From Planctomycetota bacterium (lineage in GTDB: Bacteria > Planctomycetota > UBA1135 > UBA2386), in NCBI GenBank assembly GCA_016716265.1, contig JADJWQ010000001.1:2666001-2730000 (forward strand): a stretch of DNA of 64,000 nt. Reading direction: 5' to 3'. The notes beneath the pieces are model-generated. The model was given only the letters and a program-made list of their open reading frames with translations, did not search any database and was not told the DNA's origin. The first letter of the stretch is position 1. Every line of letters starts with the position of its first letter. This document shows, piece after piece, positions 10,601-16,936 of this stretch. The position numbers were made by a program, and so were the translations under genes.

Positions 10601-11242
10601 CGCGTTGCCGCACTGCTGCGCGAAGCGGCGACGGCGCTGGCGTCCGAACGCCCGGACGAGCGCCGCGGGGCGCTGCCGGCAGACGTGCGACGCCTGCTGG
10701 CACAGGCCCTGCTGCCGGAGCTTCCGCTCGCGACGTTCGCGGCCCACGCCGACGCGCTGTCGCCCGCCGAGCAGCGCGACTACGTGGCGACGCTCGACGA
10801 GCGGTCGCTCGCCGAGTTCGCCGACCTGTCGCTCGGACCTGCGGTCCGTGGCACGTGCGTCGAACGCGCGCTGCAGCTCGGTCGCCCCGAGCTCGCGCTG
10901 CGGTGCATCGCCGCGGAGCACGAGCCCTCGCTGCGCATCGCGCTCGCGCTCGCCATGGCGTCCGATCCGGCGGGACTCGCCGCGCTGCGCGAGGCGGCGC
11001 TCGATCCGGACCGTGGCGACGCGGCCGCGCGCGCGTCGTTCGCCGCCGGCACGCACGCGTTCACCGGTCGCCCCACGGCCTGGCTCGACGAGGACGGCGA
11101 ACGCCGCACACTCGGCCGCCCCCTGCTCGGCCGGATCCTGCAGGTCGAGGGGCTCGAGCCCGAGGTCCTCGCGGAGCACGGCGCGGAGGTCGCGCGGGTG
11201 CTGCGCTGGCGCGGCATCGCCATGCCCGCCGGACCGCTGTGA
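4673..11242 (+). CDS. Very large alpha-2-macroglobulin family protein with helical C-terminal extension
   Basis: 2,189 residues from a GTG start, followed directly by a signal peptide (about 1-21, ending ALAQD). Alpha-2-macroglobulins trap proteases: cleavage of a bait region triggers a thioester. Visible elements are an MG-type segment with LYRPGDRVQGRAVIR (about 350), a Gly-rich stretch GLGGGAGGRYGG (about 790) where a bait region would lie, the DLTTWRITAIVV strand (about 845), and the thioester motif YPYGCAEQT with Cys1032. A receptor-binding-like beta domain follows to about 1490. The last 650-700 residues are Ala/Arg/Leu-rich helices resembling HEAT repeats and are unusual for the family. 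No penicillin-binding-protein-1C gene, the common partner, is adjacent. No clear Shine-Dalgarno sequence supports the exact start. Confidence 0.9.
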   Translation: MLHALRTALAALALTGLALAQDVPANDPAAVARGFQEAVLRGDRDAALEALRERAELTPARRALLEAATLAPAERAEAMLRVAAIWAADGAVRGAALLAGAAALATVTGHAPPGTTDEEVSAPLPAEFDVPALLRRYDDALARWTAAGGDTTEARALSNRAAVAGVGSPVRVASGGHIPVPAPTARALAIRLVPAAPGVDPVDAIAAADDTEPAGVAVAAGSYGAEVPVPAPGSWVLEVRDTVTGWRHARRVLVSDLDVVAQSWPGRLAVLATLAGAPAAGARCSLHDADGEVREVVADTDGLALFEVDDLSGSRLVVESGAHRADVNPSAIAMATALPSHAVAHVLVDRPLYRPGDRVQGRAVIRRVDAAAGDAIDEAPLGAQHVRLRFLLGRDRELEETATTDGHGAATFAVRLPDDCAAGRVLVTAELADAPDDLRDPKRPDAAVVLARRVLFEVTDFRRPPILLSLHAPSWASRDESIELVVHGEWAAGGAAADLPVTVSLAALGLSQIVDARLGADGALRIPLALAELPLPPESFRVDVSATVTAPDGQRIDAEARVRVRAAAERPEPTEPARGHAARLTVAGRPERAGEPVLVTIEGAPGAHVLLGIASRRFREARSLVLDADGRATTTVETTAADHPTLRLVATSAAFTPDDSRWPRETTSRTLDVAVPRAAGPVSARVEIAPRLRPGARAELGVRATRDGAPLVGATVAVTVVDETLFALARDATPDPREDLLPRVAPADWRAELAPAPTGRFAVLGTLLANGELTAPEAAFSSNQWNSAVGLGGGAGGRYGGRSTAAAIETGAAPRTEFRATAAFVGALTTGVDGIARATFDLPDDLTTWRITAIVVADDGEACRTRGSTTTELPLSATAVLPRVLRDGDRVDALATARRATPEAIDGQLAMEVTGGPVTIAGPAARPVRFAAGERVAEPVTLLARGTGDARIRTAATAADGTADAEERTLPVLPDEVATPIAVTVSVDGPTDAALPASGAGPVQDVRVRLLGNRDAMLAEAARWLGAYPYGCAEQTVSQLVPAFVGVAAAHARGERPDPRLGLRIEAGMARLRALQIAPGEGFRWWHGCDLDLDMTAIVLDALADGRALGVEPRSHGLDVDVERGSVAAALDRVLAGAGSGDAERDRADAELATAALRFAPGSARARRALEALLDREGPLPDGLCARAGIALFDAGDRARAARALDRVLRGERPSEPKPIARRGVEGPAARLAARLQLLLRVRPADAARAATVGELLALQQGGRFGTTHDTARAVLALGADASASNAGAADGPIVVDVTTADGAHRSVTLSDGNAHCAVVPLGDAASVRIDAPAGRGVRAVLEATVRTRGSSHAATAEPIAVLRSLVVGTGGNPRDLAQPGASVPRLTPLRIALRIATPRDLDYVVVDCPLPAGFEVAGAPPGWEIHDDRAVRLLPRLGAGESVELSLPVVAAACGDVAWPPVTVSAMYSADAHGASQGGRLRIVDTAAGTATASAPALGRACLDARLDELRQRVDAAAEDGERSRAVDELGSVCGDVGRSAVLDLAAATLARLDVGDGTLRAVARVVAPLPAAGSRTQQWLGDPTRPDRLAALLLAAAPDRFTDDPGFAAARAALCGDADQADLGSDFRAQLLRCFADELLLQPFRTAVERASMRDGVAHTAGPEVPTEVTALGALVRAAARLRARAPFDPDDVRAWLTSWRPAPSGAADAPAIGFATAVGGDVARIFAAAWILGDGPAPVASDSVLALAGLAARVDDRDARVRAFRTLLATAPHDDARTWCIRVLIAALPEDDADLRAALEPDLLALLRPSEPAQARAEAWRALRTATRSALAPSTIVDALASGRLSERDLHGIAATRQADVLLEALRRDPVPRLDADFAVACLGAERIARLPLDRLAPLACDRLVDALVARDVAQLEAAFRRARDGAWRRCLTRVVLRREARIELPPAPADDAAGPLYADVVAARRGDAAARARVAALLREAATALASERPDERRGALPADVRRLLAQALLPELPLATFAAHADALSPAEQRDYVATLDERSLAEFADLSLGPAVRGTCVERALQLGRPELALRCIAAEHEPSLRIALALAMASDPAGLAALREAALDPDRGDAAARASFAAGTHAFTGRPTAWLDEDGERRTLGRPLLGRILQVEGLEPEVLAEHGAEVARVLRWRGIAMPAGPL

Positions 11243-11260
11243 CGAGCGGCGGGCAGCTGC

Positions 11261-12031
11261 TCAGGCGCGACCGGCGAGCGCGGCCACCGAGTCGATGACC
11301 ACGTCCGGCGCGGGTCCCGCGCTGGCGAGGTCCGCCGGCCGGAACTTGCCGGTGCGCACCAGTACGCCGACGAGGCCGGCGGCCTGGGCGGCGCGGACGT
11401 CGGTGACGAGATCGTCGCCCACCAGCGCGACCTGGCCGGCCGGCAGCGCGAGCCCCTCGACGAGCGCCCGGAAGAACTCGGGCGCCGGCTTGCCGAACAC
11501 GCGGGCGGCCCGGCCAGTGGCGTACTCCAATGCCGCGGTCCACGCTCCCACGTCGAGCAGCAGCCGACCGGCATGTTGCCAATAGCGGGTCCGACCCAGC
11601 GCGATCAGCTCGGCACCACCCATCAGCAGGTCGAAGGCCTGCTGCAACGACTCGCCGGCGGCTCGGAAGCCGACGTCCCCGAACACGACGAAGTCCGGTC
11701 GCTCCGCGTCGGCGACTCCGCCGAAGTCCTCGCGCGCGGCGTCCGCGACGAGCAGGCGGGCGGTCGCCCCGCGCTCGCGCAGGAACGTCCCGGCCGCGAC
11801 GAGGGGCGTGAGCACCTCGTGCTCGGCGGCCGCGAAGCCCAGCGCCGCGAGCCGTTCGACGACCCGGCGGCGGCTCCTCGACGTCGTGTTCGTCACGAAC
11901 CGGACCGCCGCACCGGCCGCGCGCACGGCGGTCACGGCGGCGACCGCACCGTCGATCGCGACGCCACCGTCGTACAGCGTGCCGTCGAGATCGAACGCGA
12001 AGGCGCGCACATCGCGGAGCCGAGTGACCAT
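11261..12031 (-). CDS. HAD-superfamily hydrolase, NagD/IIA-like phosphatase
   Basis: 256 residues. Cytosolic phosphatase of the haloacid dehalogenase superfamily: motif I FDLDGTLYDGG with nucleophile Asp14 and acid Asp16, motif II VTNTTSRSR, and motif IV VGDDLVTDVRAAQ near the C-terminus, giving the subfamily IIA arrangement seen in nitrophenylphosphatase/NagD-type enzymes. The natural substrate is unknown. The chosen ATG has GGAGAG six bases upstream; the frame extends 19 codons further but without such a site. It is divergent from the DoxX gene with about 60 bases between the starts. Confidence 0.87.
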   Translation of the reverse strand: MVTRLRDVRAFAFDLDGTLYDGGVAIDGAVAAVTAVRAAGAAVRFVTNTTSRSRRRVVERLAALGFAAAEHEVLTPLVAAGTFLRERGATARLLVADAAREDFGGVADAERPDFVVFGDVGFRAAGESLQQAFDLLMGGAELIALGRTRYWQHAGRLLLDVGAWTAALEYATGRAARVFGKPAPEFFRALVEGLALPAGQVALVGDDLVTDVRAAQAAGLVGVLVRTGKFRPADLASAGPAPDVVIDSVAALAGRA

Positions 12032-12090
12032 CAGCTCTCCATGATCCACGGCGAGCGCGCGGTGCCGACCCCGTATCCTGGCCACCACCG

Positions 12091-12522
12091 ATGAAGACGC
12101 TACTCCGCCCCCGGCCGCTGCCCGCCGCCACGCATCTCAGCATCGCTGCGCTGCGCATCGCGGCCGGCGTCGCACTCGTCCACCACTCGCTGCCGAAGCT
12201 CGACAATCCCACGGCGTGGATGCCGGGCGAGACGTTCCCGAGCTGGGCGCTCGCGTTCGCGGCCTACGGCGAGCTGCTCGGCGGGGCTGCGCTCGCGCTC
12301 GGGCTCGCGACACCGATCGCCGCACTGGTCGTGCTCGGCGTCATGGCCGGCGCGGTCTACCACCACGTCGGCAACGGCGACCCGTTCGTCGCCACCAAGG
12401 GTGGAGCCTACGAGCTGGCGTCACTGCACCTCGGCATCGCGTTCCTGGTGCTGACGACCGGCCCTGGCGCGATCTCGCTGGACCAGCTGCTGTTCGCACG
12501 CAAGCCGAGCAAGCCGGATTGA
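12091..12522 (+). CDS. DoxX-family membrane protein
   Basis: 143 residues with four predicted transmembrane helices. The first holds ALRIAAGVALVHHSLPKL, characteristic of DoxX/DoxD-like proteins, followed by a GELLGGAALALGLATPIAAL helix pair and a C-terminal LHLGIAFLVLTTGPGAISLDQ segment. DoxX-family proteins have been linked to quinone-coupled redox or thiol-stress functions, but the exact job of this copy cannot be read from sequence. It is convergent with the kinase gene beyond the repeat block. Confidence 0.85.
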   Translation: MKTLLRPRPLPAATHLSIAALRIAAGVALVHHSLPKLDNPTAWMPGETFPSWALAFAAYGELLGGAALALGLATPIAALVVLGVMAGAVYHHVGNGDPFVATKGGAYELASLHLGIAFLVLTTGPGAISLDQLLFARKPSKPD

Positions 12523-12540
12523 CCGGCGCTGCGCGCGCGT

Positions 12541-12799
12541 GATCCGTATTTCCGCATTGCGCGCGCCATGCGCGCCGGATGCGCGGCTCTGCATCGGGCG
12601 CGCTGAGCGCGCGCGATCCGCGTCTCCGCACAGGGCGCACTACGCGCGCCCGATCCGCGTCTCCGCACAGGGCGCACTACGCGCGCCCGATCCGCGTCTC
12701 CGCACTGGGCGCACTACACGCGCCCGATCCGCGTCTCCGCACAGGGCGCGCTACGCGCGCCCGATCCGCGTCTCCGCATCGGGCGCGCTACGCGCGCCC
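12541..12799. repeat. Seven tandem 37-bp GC-rich hairpin repeats
   Basis: Units begin at 12541, 12578, 12615, 12652, 12689, 12726 and 12763, exactly 37 bases apart. The first two are degenerate; the last five share gatccgcgtctccgca followed by a gggcgc..ta..gcgcgccc half-palindrome. In the last unit (12781-12799) this is a perfect 8-bp stem GGGCGCGC with loop TAC; in others one stem base is changed. The block lies between convergent genes, and its final unit contains the stop codon and the last three codons of the kinase gene. A bidirectional termination or 3'-end protection role is possible. Because 37 is not a multiple of three, the block is not a coding repeat. Confidence 0.9.
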
Positions 12800-13717
12800 G
12801 ATGAATTCCTCCAAGTCCGCCTTGAGCTCGTGGAGGCCGTAGGTGGGGACGGTGATGCAGCGGTAGACGATGCGCTCGAGGTCGGGCGGGGTCTTCGCAT
12901 TCAGCATCTGCGGTGGGCAGTAGCTGTAGAAGAACGACAGTGAGAGGCGCACGGTCTCGCCACCGGTGCGGTTGCCGGCGTACTCCCAGGGCACTTCGTC
13001 GAACGGCAGCGTGCCGGTCAGGATCTCGTAGATCATGATCCCGATCGCCATGACGTCGGCGCGCGATTCCGTCAGCAGCAGCGGGTTGTAGTGGGGCGTC
13101 GTGGTGATCGCGCCCTGGCTCGACATCCGCATTGCCGGATCGAGCATCACGACCTTGCCGCTCGGCTTGATGACGATGTTCTCGGGCTTCAGGTCGCCGT
13201 GGTACTCGAGCTGGGAGCTCTCCTGCAGCGAGATCAGCGCGCGCACGAGCGCCAGGAACCAGTTGAGGTGGATGCCCTCGAGCCCGCGGATCTTCTCGCG
13301 CAGCGTCTTCCCGCGGACGTGGTCGAGCACGAGCATCGGCGGGTTGTCGTCGAGCAGCACCTCGCGGCAGCGCACCAGGTTCGGCGAGTCGGCCGCCCGC
13401 AGCCGCTCGGCCTCGTCGCGCAGCGCGGCGCGAACCTCGTTGCCGTCGAGCAGGTCGATGCGCACGCCATTCGCCTCGAAGAACACCGCCTCCGCCGGCA
13501 GCTCGTCGGGGCTGATCCCCTCGGGGGTGCGCCGCGCCGTGACGTCGATCAACCGCGTGACCTGCCGCCCACCGCCCGACGGGTGGCCGACCTTGAGCGC
13601 CACCTTCTCCCCCGTGCGCTCGTCGAGCGCCAGGTAGACCGAAGCGAAGCCGCCGCGCCCCAGGAACTGGTCGACGCGGTAGCCACGGATCACTTCCCCT
13701 AGTCCGAGCTTCATCAT
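12788..13717 (-). CDS. Serine/threonine protein kinase-like protein with variant catalytic motifs
   Basis: 309 residues from ATG-ATG, with GGGGAG seven bases upstream. The protein kinase fold is clear: Gly-rich loop LGRGGFASVY (19-28), Lys42 (VALKVG), catalytic loop HGDLKPEN (173-180), and MLDPAM (191-196) at the DFG position. HRD is changed to HGD and DFG to DPA, but Lys42, Asp175, Asn180 and Asp193 are kept, so activity is plausible though unusual. An insertion of about 45 residues (45-90) follows the Lys strand. There is no transmembrane helix or sensor domain, so it is a soluble single-domain kinase, unlike the large membrane kinase at 49.7 kb. Its 3' end merges with the repeat block. Confidence 0.8.
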   Translation of the reverse strand: MMKLGLGEVIRGYRVDQFLGRGGFASVYLALDERTGEKVALKVGHPSGGGRQVTRLIDVTARRTPEGISPDELPAEAVFFEANGVRIDLLDGNEVRAALRDEAERLRAADSPNLVRCREVLLDDNPPMLVLDHVRGKTLREKIRGLEGIHLNWFLALVRALISLQESSQLEYHGDLKPENIVIKPSGKVVMLDPAMRMSSQGAITTTPHYNPLLLTESRADVMAIGIMIYEILTGTLPFDEVPWEYAGNRTGGETVRLSLSFFYSYCPPQMLNAKTPPDLERIVYRCITVPTYGLHELKADLEEFIGRA

Positions 13718-14135
13718 GGTGGGTCTCCCCGGTGCTGCCGGACCCATCGTCTCAGGTAGTCGCAAACTGTAGTCTCACAATCGCTTGGAACGATCGTTCC
13801 GGTGCCGCCGGAGGTTCGGACCCGGGTGGGTCCCTGACGGATTCCTCGACACTGCTGGTGACGGCCCCGACAACACCGGCCGCGATGTACGCAGACTCGC
13901 CATGCCAGCCGTGCGGCTGTCGGGGAGAATTCCCCGGTCGTATCGGCCGCGCGCGCCCGCGGTCGCACACCGCGCCCCGTTGCGCAGCAGCGCCGGTGCG
14001 GTTCCGCTGCAGTCTCGGCGGTCGCCCGGCCGATGCCGATGGAGGAAGCTCCGGTGGGGCGGGCGGATCCCCGCCACGCGTGAGCCGGACCGACCTTCGC
14101 ACGCCGCCCGCGCCCCGATCGCCCGACCATCCCCG
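13718..14135. other. Divergent intergenic region between kinase and lipoprotein genes
   Basis: About 420 bases without a supported gene. It contains an AT-richer patch (about 13765-13790), the palindrome listed separately, and a 6-bp stem with loop GAAT at 13921-13936 (CGGGGAGAATTCCCCG). Promoters for both flanking genes are likely here, but no consensus elements can be named with confidence. Confidence 0.4.
13787..13800. promoter_or_regulatory. Perfect 14-bp palindrome, possible operator
   Basis: GGAACGATCGTTCC is identical to its reverse complement and sits 70 bases upstream of the kinase start, beside the AT-richest part of the intergenic region. The position and symmetry suggest a dimeric regulator site. 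This is inference from symmetry only. Confidence 0.35.
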
Positions 14136-15974
14136 ATGACCCCGCTGAGCCCCCATCTTCCCCGCGCCCGGAGCGCACGTTCGCCGGGCATCGTACCGCT
14201 CGGCCTGACCCTGTCCCTCCTCGCCGCCTGCGGTGGCGGCGGTGGCGGCGGCGGCGGCACGCCGACGAGCGGCCCTGCACTGATCGCGGTCACGTTCGTC
14301 GGCATTGGCGCGACCCCGGCCGCCGGCGATCGGCTGCTGCTGGTGTTCGACGCCGCCGTCGAGCCCGTGCCGGGTGCGAGCTTCGACGACGACGACGTGT
14401 CGCTCGCGGGCGGCTCGCTCGGCACCGTCACCGCCGCACCCGCGTCGACGCGGCCACTGACGATCGAGATCACGCTCGGCGCCGGGGTCAGCTTCACTCC
14501 GGGCACCTCGACGTTCGCCCTGGGCGCGGACCTCGACGCGCTGCGCGCCACCGCGGACGGCGCGCGCCCGGCCACCGCGACGACTCCGCTCGTGATCCGC
14601 CGTGGCGACGGCGACTTCCCGACGATCGACACCCTGACGGTCGAGTCGATCGACGGGGAACTGAACGGCACCGGTCCCGCCGGCGGGAGCCTGCAGATCG
14701 CGCGCACCGGCGTCCGCTTCGACGTCGCGTTCCAGGACGCGACCCAGGCGGCACCGCCGGCCGCCGTCGTGCTGTCGGTCGACGGCGACACGCTCGTCGA
14801 CGGTGCGATCGTGCGGGCCGGGCGCGACCTCGCCGGTGCGCTCGGGGCGACGACGCTCGGCACCGGCACCGCTTCGGTCCGCGTCCGCGACGGCGCGGCG
14901 TTGCCGATCGGAGCACGCGTCGCCACCGTCGTGGTCATCGACGCGAGCGGAATGCCGTCGCTGCCGGCCACGTTCGCGTTCCGGGCCGTCCAGGCGGACG
15001 CCGCGCTGCGCCCGCTCGAGTCCGGCCAGGTGTGGTACCTGTCGATCGACCGCGATCTGGAGTCGTTCGAGGTGCGCACCCGTCCACCGTTCAACCAGCC
15101 GTTCGTCGCGATCGTCGCCGGCGCGAACGGCGTCCCCGACCTGCTCGACGTGTTCACGGTGCTCGGCATGCGCACGACCCCCGGGATCGCCGACATCGGT
15201 GACGGACGCTCCAGCAACACCGCCGTGCTCGATGCCTTCGAGCGCGCCGTGCTCGCGAAGCTCGCCCAGCTGTACGAGGACGTCGACGTGACGTTCACGT
15301 TCGATGCGCCCGGCACGTTCCCGTCCGGGGCCTCGTTCGCCTACGCGAGCTTCGGTTTCTCTCAGATCTGCCTCGCGGGCGCTCCGAACGAGACCGGCTC
15401 GGGCACGCTCGGCATCGCGCTCGTCGATCTGCGCAATGCGTTCCAGGACGACGACTGCGACGAGGACTTCGCCGGACTCCGCCTCGGCGTGTTCCTGCAC
15501 ACGGTCGCCAACCTCGGCCTGGAGACCAGCAACACCGCCTTCCGGCTGGCGTTCCGCGACGTCGCTCCGGCGCTCGGCGGCACCGCGATCGGCGGCGACC
15601 CCCTCGACGGCGAGCGCCTGCTCGGCACACGGCAGGATTCGCGCGCAGCGAGCATCGACGCGGCGATCACCTATCTCGCGACCGTCGCGGCCGTGGTCAC
15701 CGCGCACGAGTGCGGCCACTCGATGGGCCTCGTCGCGAACGGTGCGATGCCGCGCGGCCTGTACGGGGACGATCCCGTGAACTTCCCGCTGTCCGGCAAC
15801 CAGCCGGCCTCCAATGCCAACGCGCACATCGAGAACCAGAGCCTGTTCCCGGGCTCCGGTCAGAACATCATGAGCCCCGCGGTCGACCTCGACGCGGCGC
15901 AGTCCCCCGACACGAAGTTCAACAGCCTCAATCGCGCCTACCTGCGCGAGAAGGCGCTCTACGACGAGCGATGA
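14136..15974 (+). CDS. Poly-Gly lipoprotein with HExxH metalloprotease-like C-terminus
   Basis: 612 residues. An N-terminal lipoprotein signal ends in LLAAC, immediately followed by nine glycines, which would act as a flexible tether from the membrane. Residues about 45-310 are beta-rich, Ig- or cadherin-like segments. The C-terminal 280 residues hold HECGHSMGL (His524, Glu525, His528) and later QNIMSPAVD, which resembles the Met-turn of metzincins. The canonical HExxHxxGxxH would need a His or Asp where this protein has Ala, so the third zinc ligand is unassigned. ATG at 14136 was chosen because it directly precedes the signal peptide. The next gene overlaps its stop codon. Confidence 0.75.
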   Translation: MTPLSPHLPRARSARSPGIVPLGLTLSLLAACGGGGGGGGGTPTSGPALIAVTFVGIGATPAAGDRLLLVFDAAVEPVPGASFDDDDVSLAGGSLGTVTAAPASTRPLTIEITLGAGVSFTPGTSTFALGADLDALRATADGARPATATTPLVIRRGDGDFPTIDTLTVESIDGELNGTGPAGGSLQIARTGVRFDVAFQDATQAAPPAAVVLSVDGDTLVDGAIVRAGRDLAGALGATTLGTGTASVRVRDGAALPIGARVATVVVIDASGMPSLPATFAFRAVQADAALRPLESGQVWYLSIDRDLESFEVRTRPPFNQPFVAIVAGANGVPDLLDVFTVLGMRTTPGIADIGDGRSSNTAVLDAFERAVLAKLAQLYEDVDVTFTFDAPGTFPSGASFAYASFGFSQICLAGAPNETGSGTLGIALVDLRNAFQDDDCDEDFAGLRLGVFLHTVANLGLETSNTAFRLAFRDVAPALGGTAIGGDPLDGERLLGTRQDSRAASIDAAITYLATVAAVVTAHECGHSMGLVANGAMPRGLYGDDPVNFPLSGNQPASNANAHIENQSLFPGSGQNIMSPAVDLDAAQSPDTKFNSLNRAYLREKALYDER

Positions 15975-16927
15975 GCCACAACCCCTTCCTCCCGATCGTG
16001 GCGACCGCGCTCGCGCTGCTCGCCGCCACGCAGGTGACGGCGCAGTACCTGCGTCAGGGCATCGCGCACGCGGAACACGTGTGCGTGGCGCGCCACGTCG
16101 GCGTCCAGCCGCTCGGCAACGATCTGTTCGTGCACCGTTACCGGACGCTCGAGGTGCTGGCCGGAACGCCCGCCGAGAGCTTCTCGATCCTCGAGCACAA
16201 GCGGGTCGCCGATACGCCGACGCCGCAGCCCGGCCCCGACCGCCTGCTGTGCCTGGTCGCCGACCACCGGACCCCGGTCCCCGAGCGCTTCGCGCCGGTC
16301 TACCGGACCACCGGCTTCGCCGGCGATCGTCCGGTCGCGGACGACTCGCCGGAGTTCCGCTCGCTGCATCGCCTCGCCGAGGTGCTGATCGCCGCCACCG
16401 GCGAGGCGCGGCTCGCCGACACGACCACCGCGCTGTTGCAGATCGTCACCGACGGTCAGGGGCCGGCCCGCCGGGAGGCGTGCGAGGCGCTGCGCGAGCG
16501 CCCCGCGCTGCGCGACCGGCTGTCGCCCGTCGCCCGCGACCAGATCCTGCAGCTCGCCGTCGCCGAGGCGGCCGACCTGCCACTGAAGATGGCCCTCGCG
16601 TCGCTCGCCGTCGACGCCGGCGTCGCCGATGCGGTCCCGTCGCTGTGCCTCGCGCTCGGCACCTGCGACGATCCGCGCTTCGCCCGCTGCCTGGGGCAGC
16701 TCGCGGCGCTGCGCCACGGCGACGGTGCGACGGCGGTGCTGATGCCGTTCCTGCGCAGCGCGCGTGGGCCGCTGCGGGCTCGACTGCTGCGCACGCTCGG
16801 CGCCACCCGCACGACCTCCGCGCTCGACCAGCTGCTCGAGCTGTACCGGACCGACGCGGATCCCGCGCCGGTCGCCGAGGCGCTCCGCGAGCACGGCGCG
16901 CCGCGCGCGCTCGAAGCGCTGCGCTGA
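15971..16927 (+). CDS. Secreted HEAT-repeat-like hypothetical protein
   Basis: 318 residues. A signal peptide (about 1-24, ALLAATQVTAQ) is followed by a small beta-rich domain with two Cys residues (about 30-110) and then an all-helical C-terminal half (about 125-318). There, repeated 30-35-residue Ala/Leu/Arg helical pairs resemble HEAT/PBS-lyase-type repeats. The start codon overlaps the stop of the preceding metalloprotease-like lipoprotein (ATGA), so the two are probably translationally coupled and could act together outside the cytoplasm. No catalytic motif is seen. Confidence 0.7.
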   Translation: MSHNPFLPIVATALALLAATQVTAQYLRQGIAHAEHVCVARHVGVQPLGNDLFVHRYRTLEVLAGTPAESFSILEHKRVADTPTPQPGPDRLLCLVADHRTPVPERFAPVYRTTGFAGDRPVADDSPEFRSLHRLAEVLIAATGEARLADTTTALLQIVTDGQGPARREACEALRERPALRDRLSPVARDQILQLAVAEAADLPLKMALASLAVDAGVADAVPSLCLALGTCDDPRFARCLGQLAALRHGDGATAVLMPFLRSARGPLRARLLRTLGATRTTSALDQLLELYRTDADPAPVAEALREHGAPRALEALR

Positions 16928-16936
16928 GCGCCCGGC

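Noticed and set aside
7295..11179. A 1,294-codon open frame opposite the alpha-2-macroglobulin gene
   Set aside because: Long antisense frames are expected in DNA this rich in G and C; the translation is Arg/Gly/Ala-rich with no domain, while the plus strand encodes a clear thioester protein.
12541..12799. CRISPR array
   Set aside because: The 37-bp units are directly adjacent with no unique spacers, and no cas gene is present.
14227..14262. Phase-variable simple repeat in the Gly tract of the lipoprotein
   Set aside because: The tract is made of whole GGC/GGT codons, so slippage by codon units would change length but not frame; no evidence for switching.
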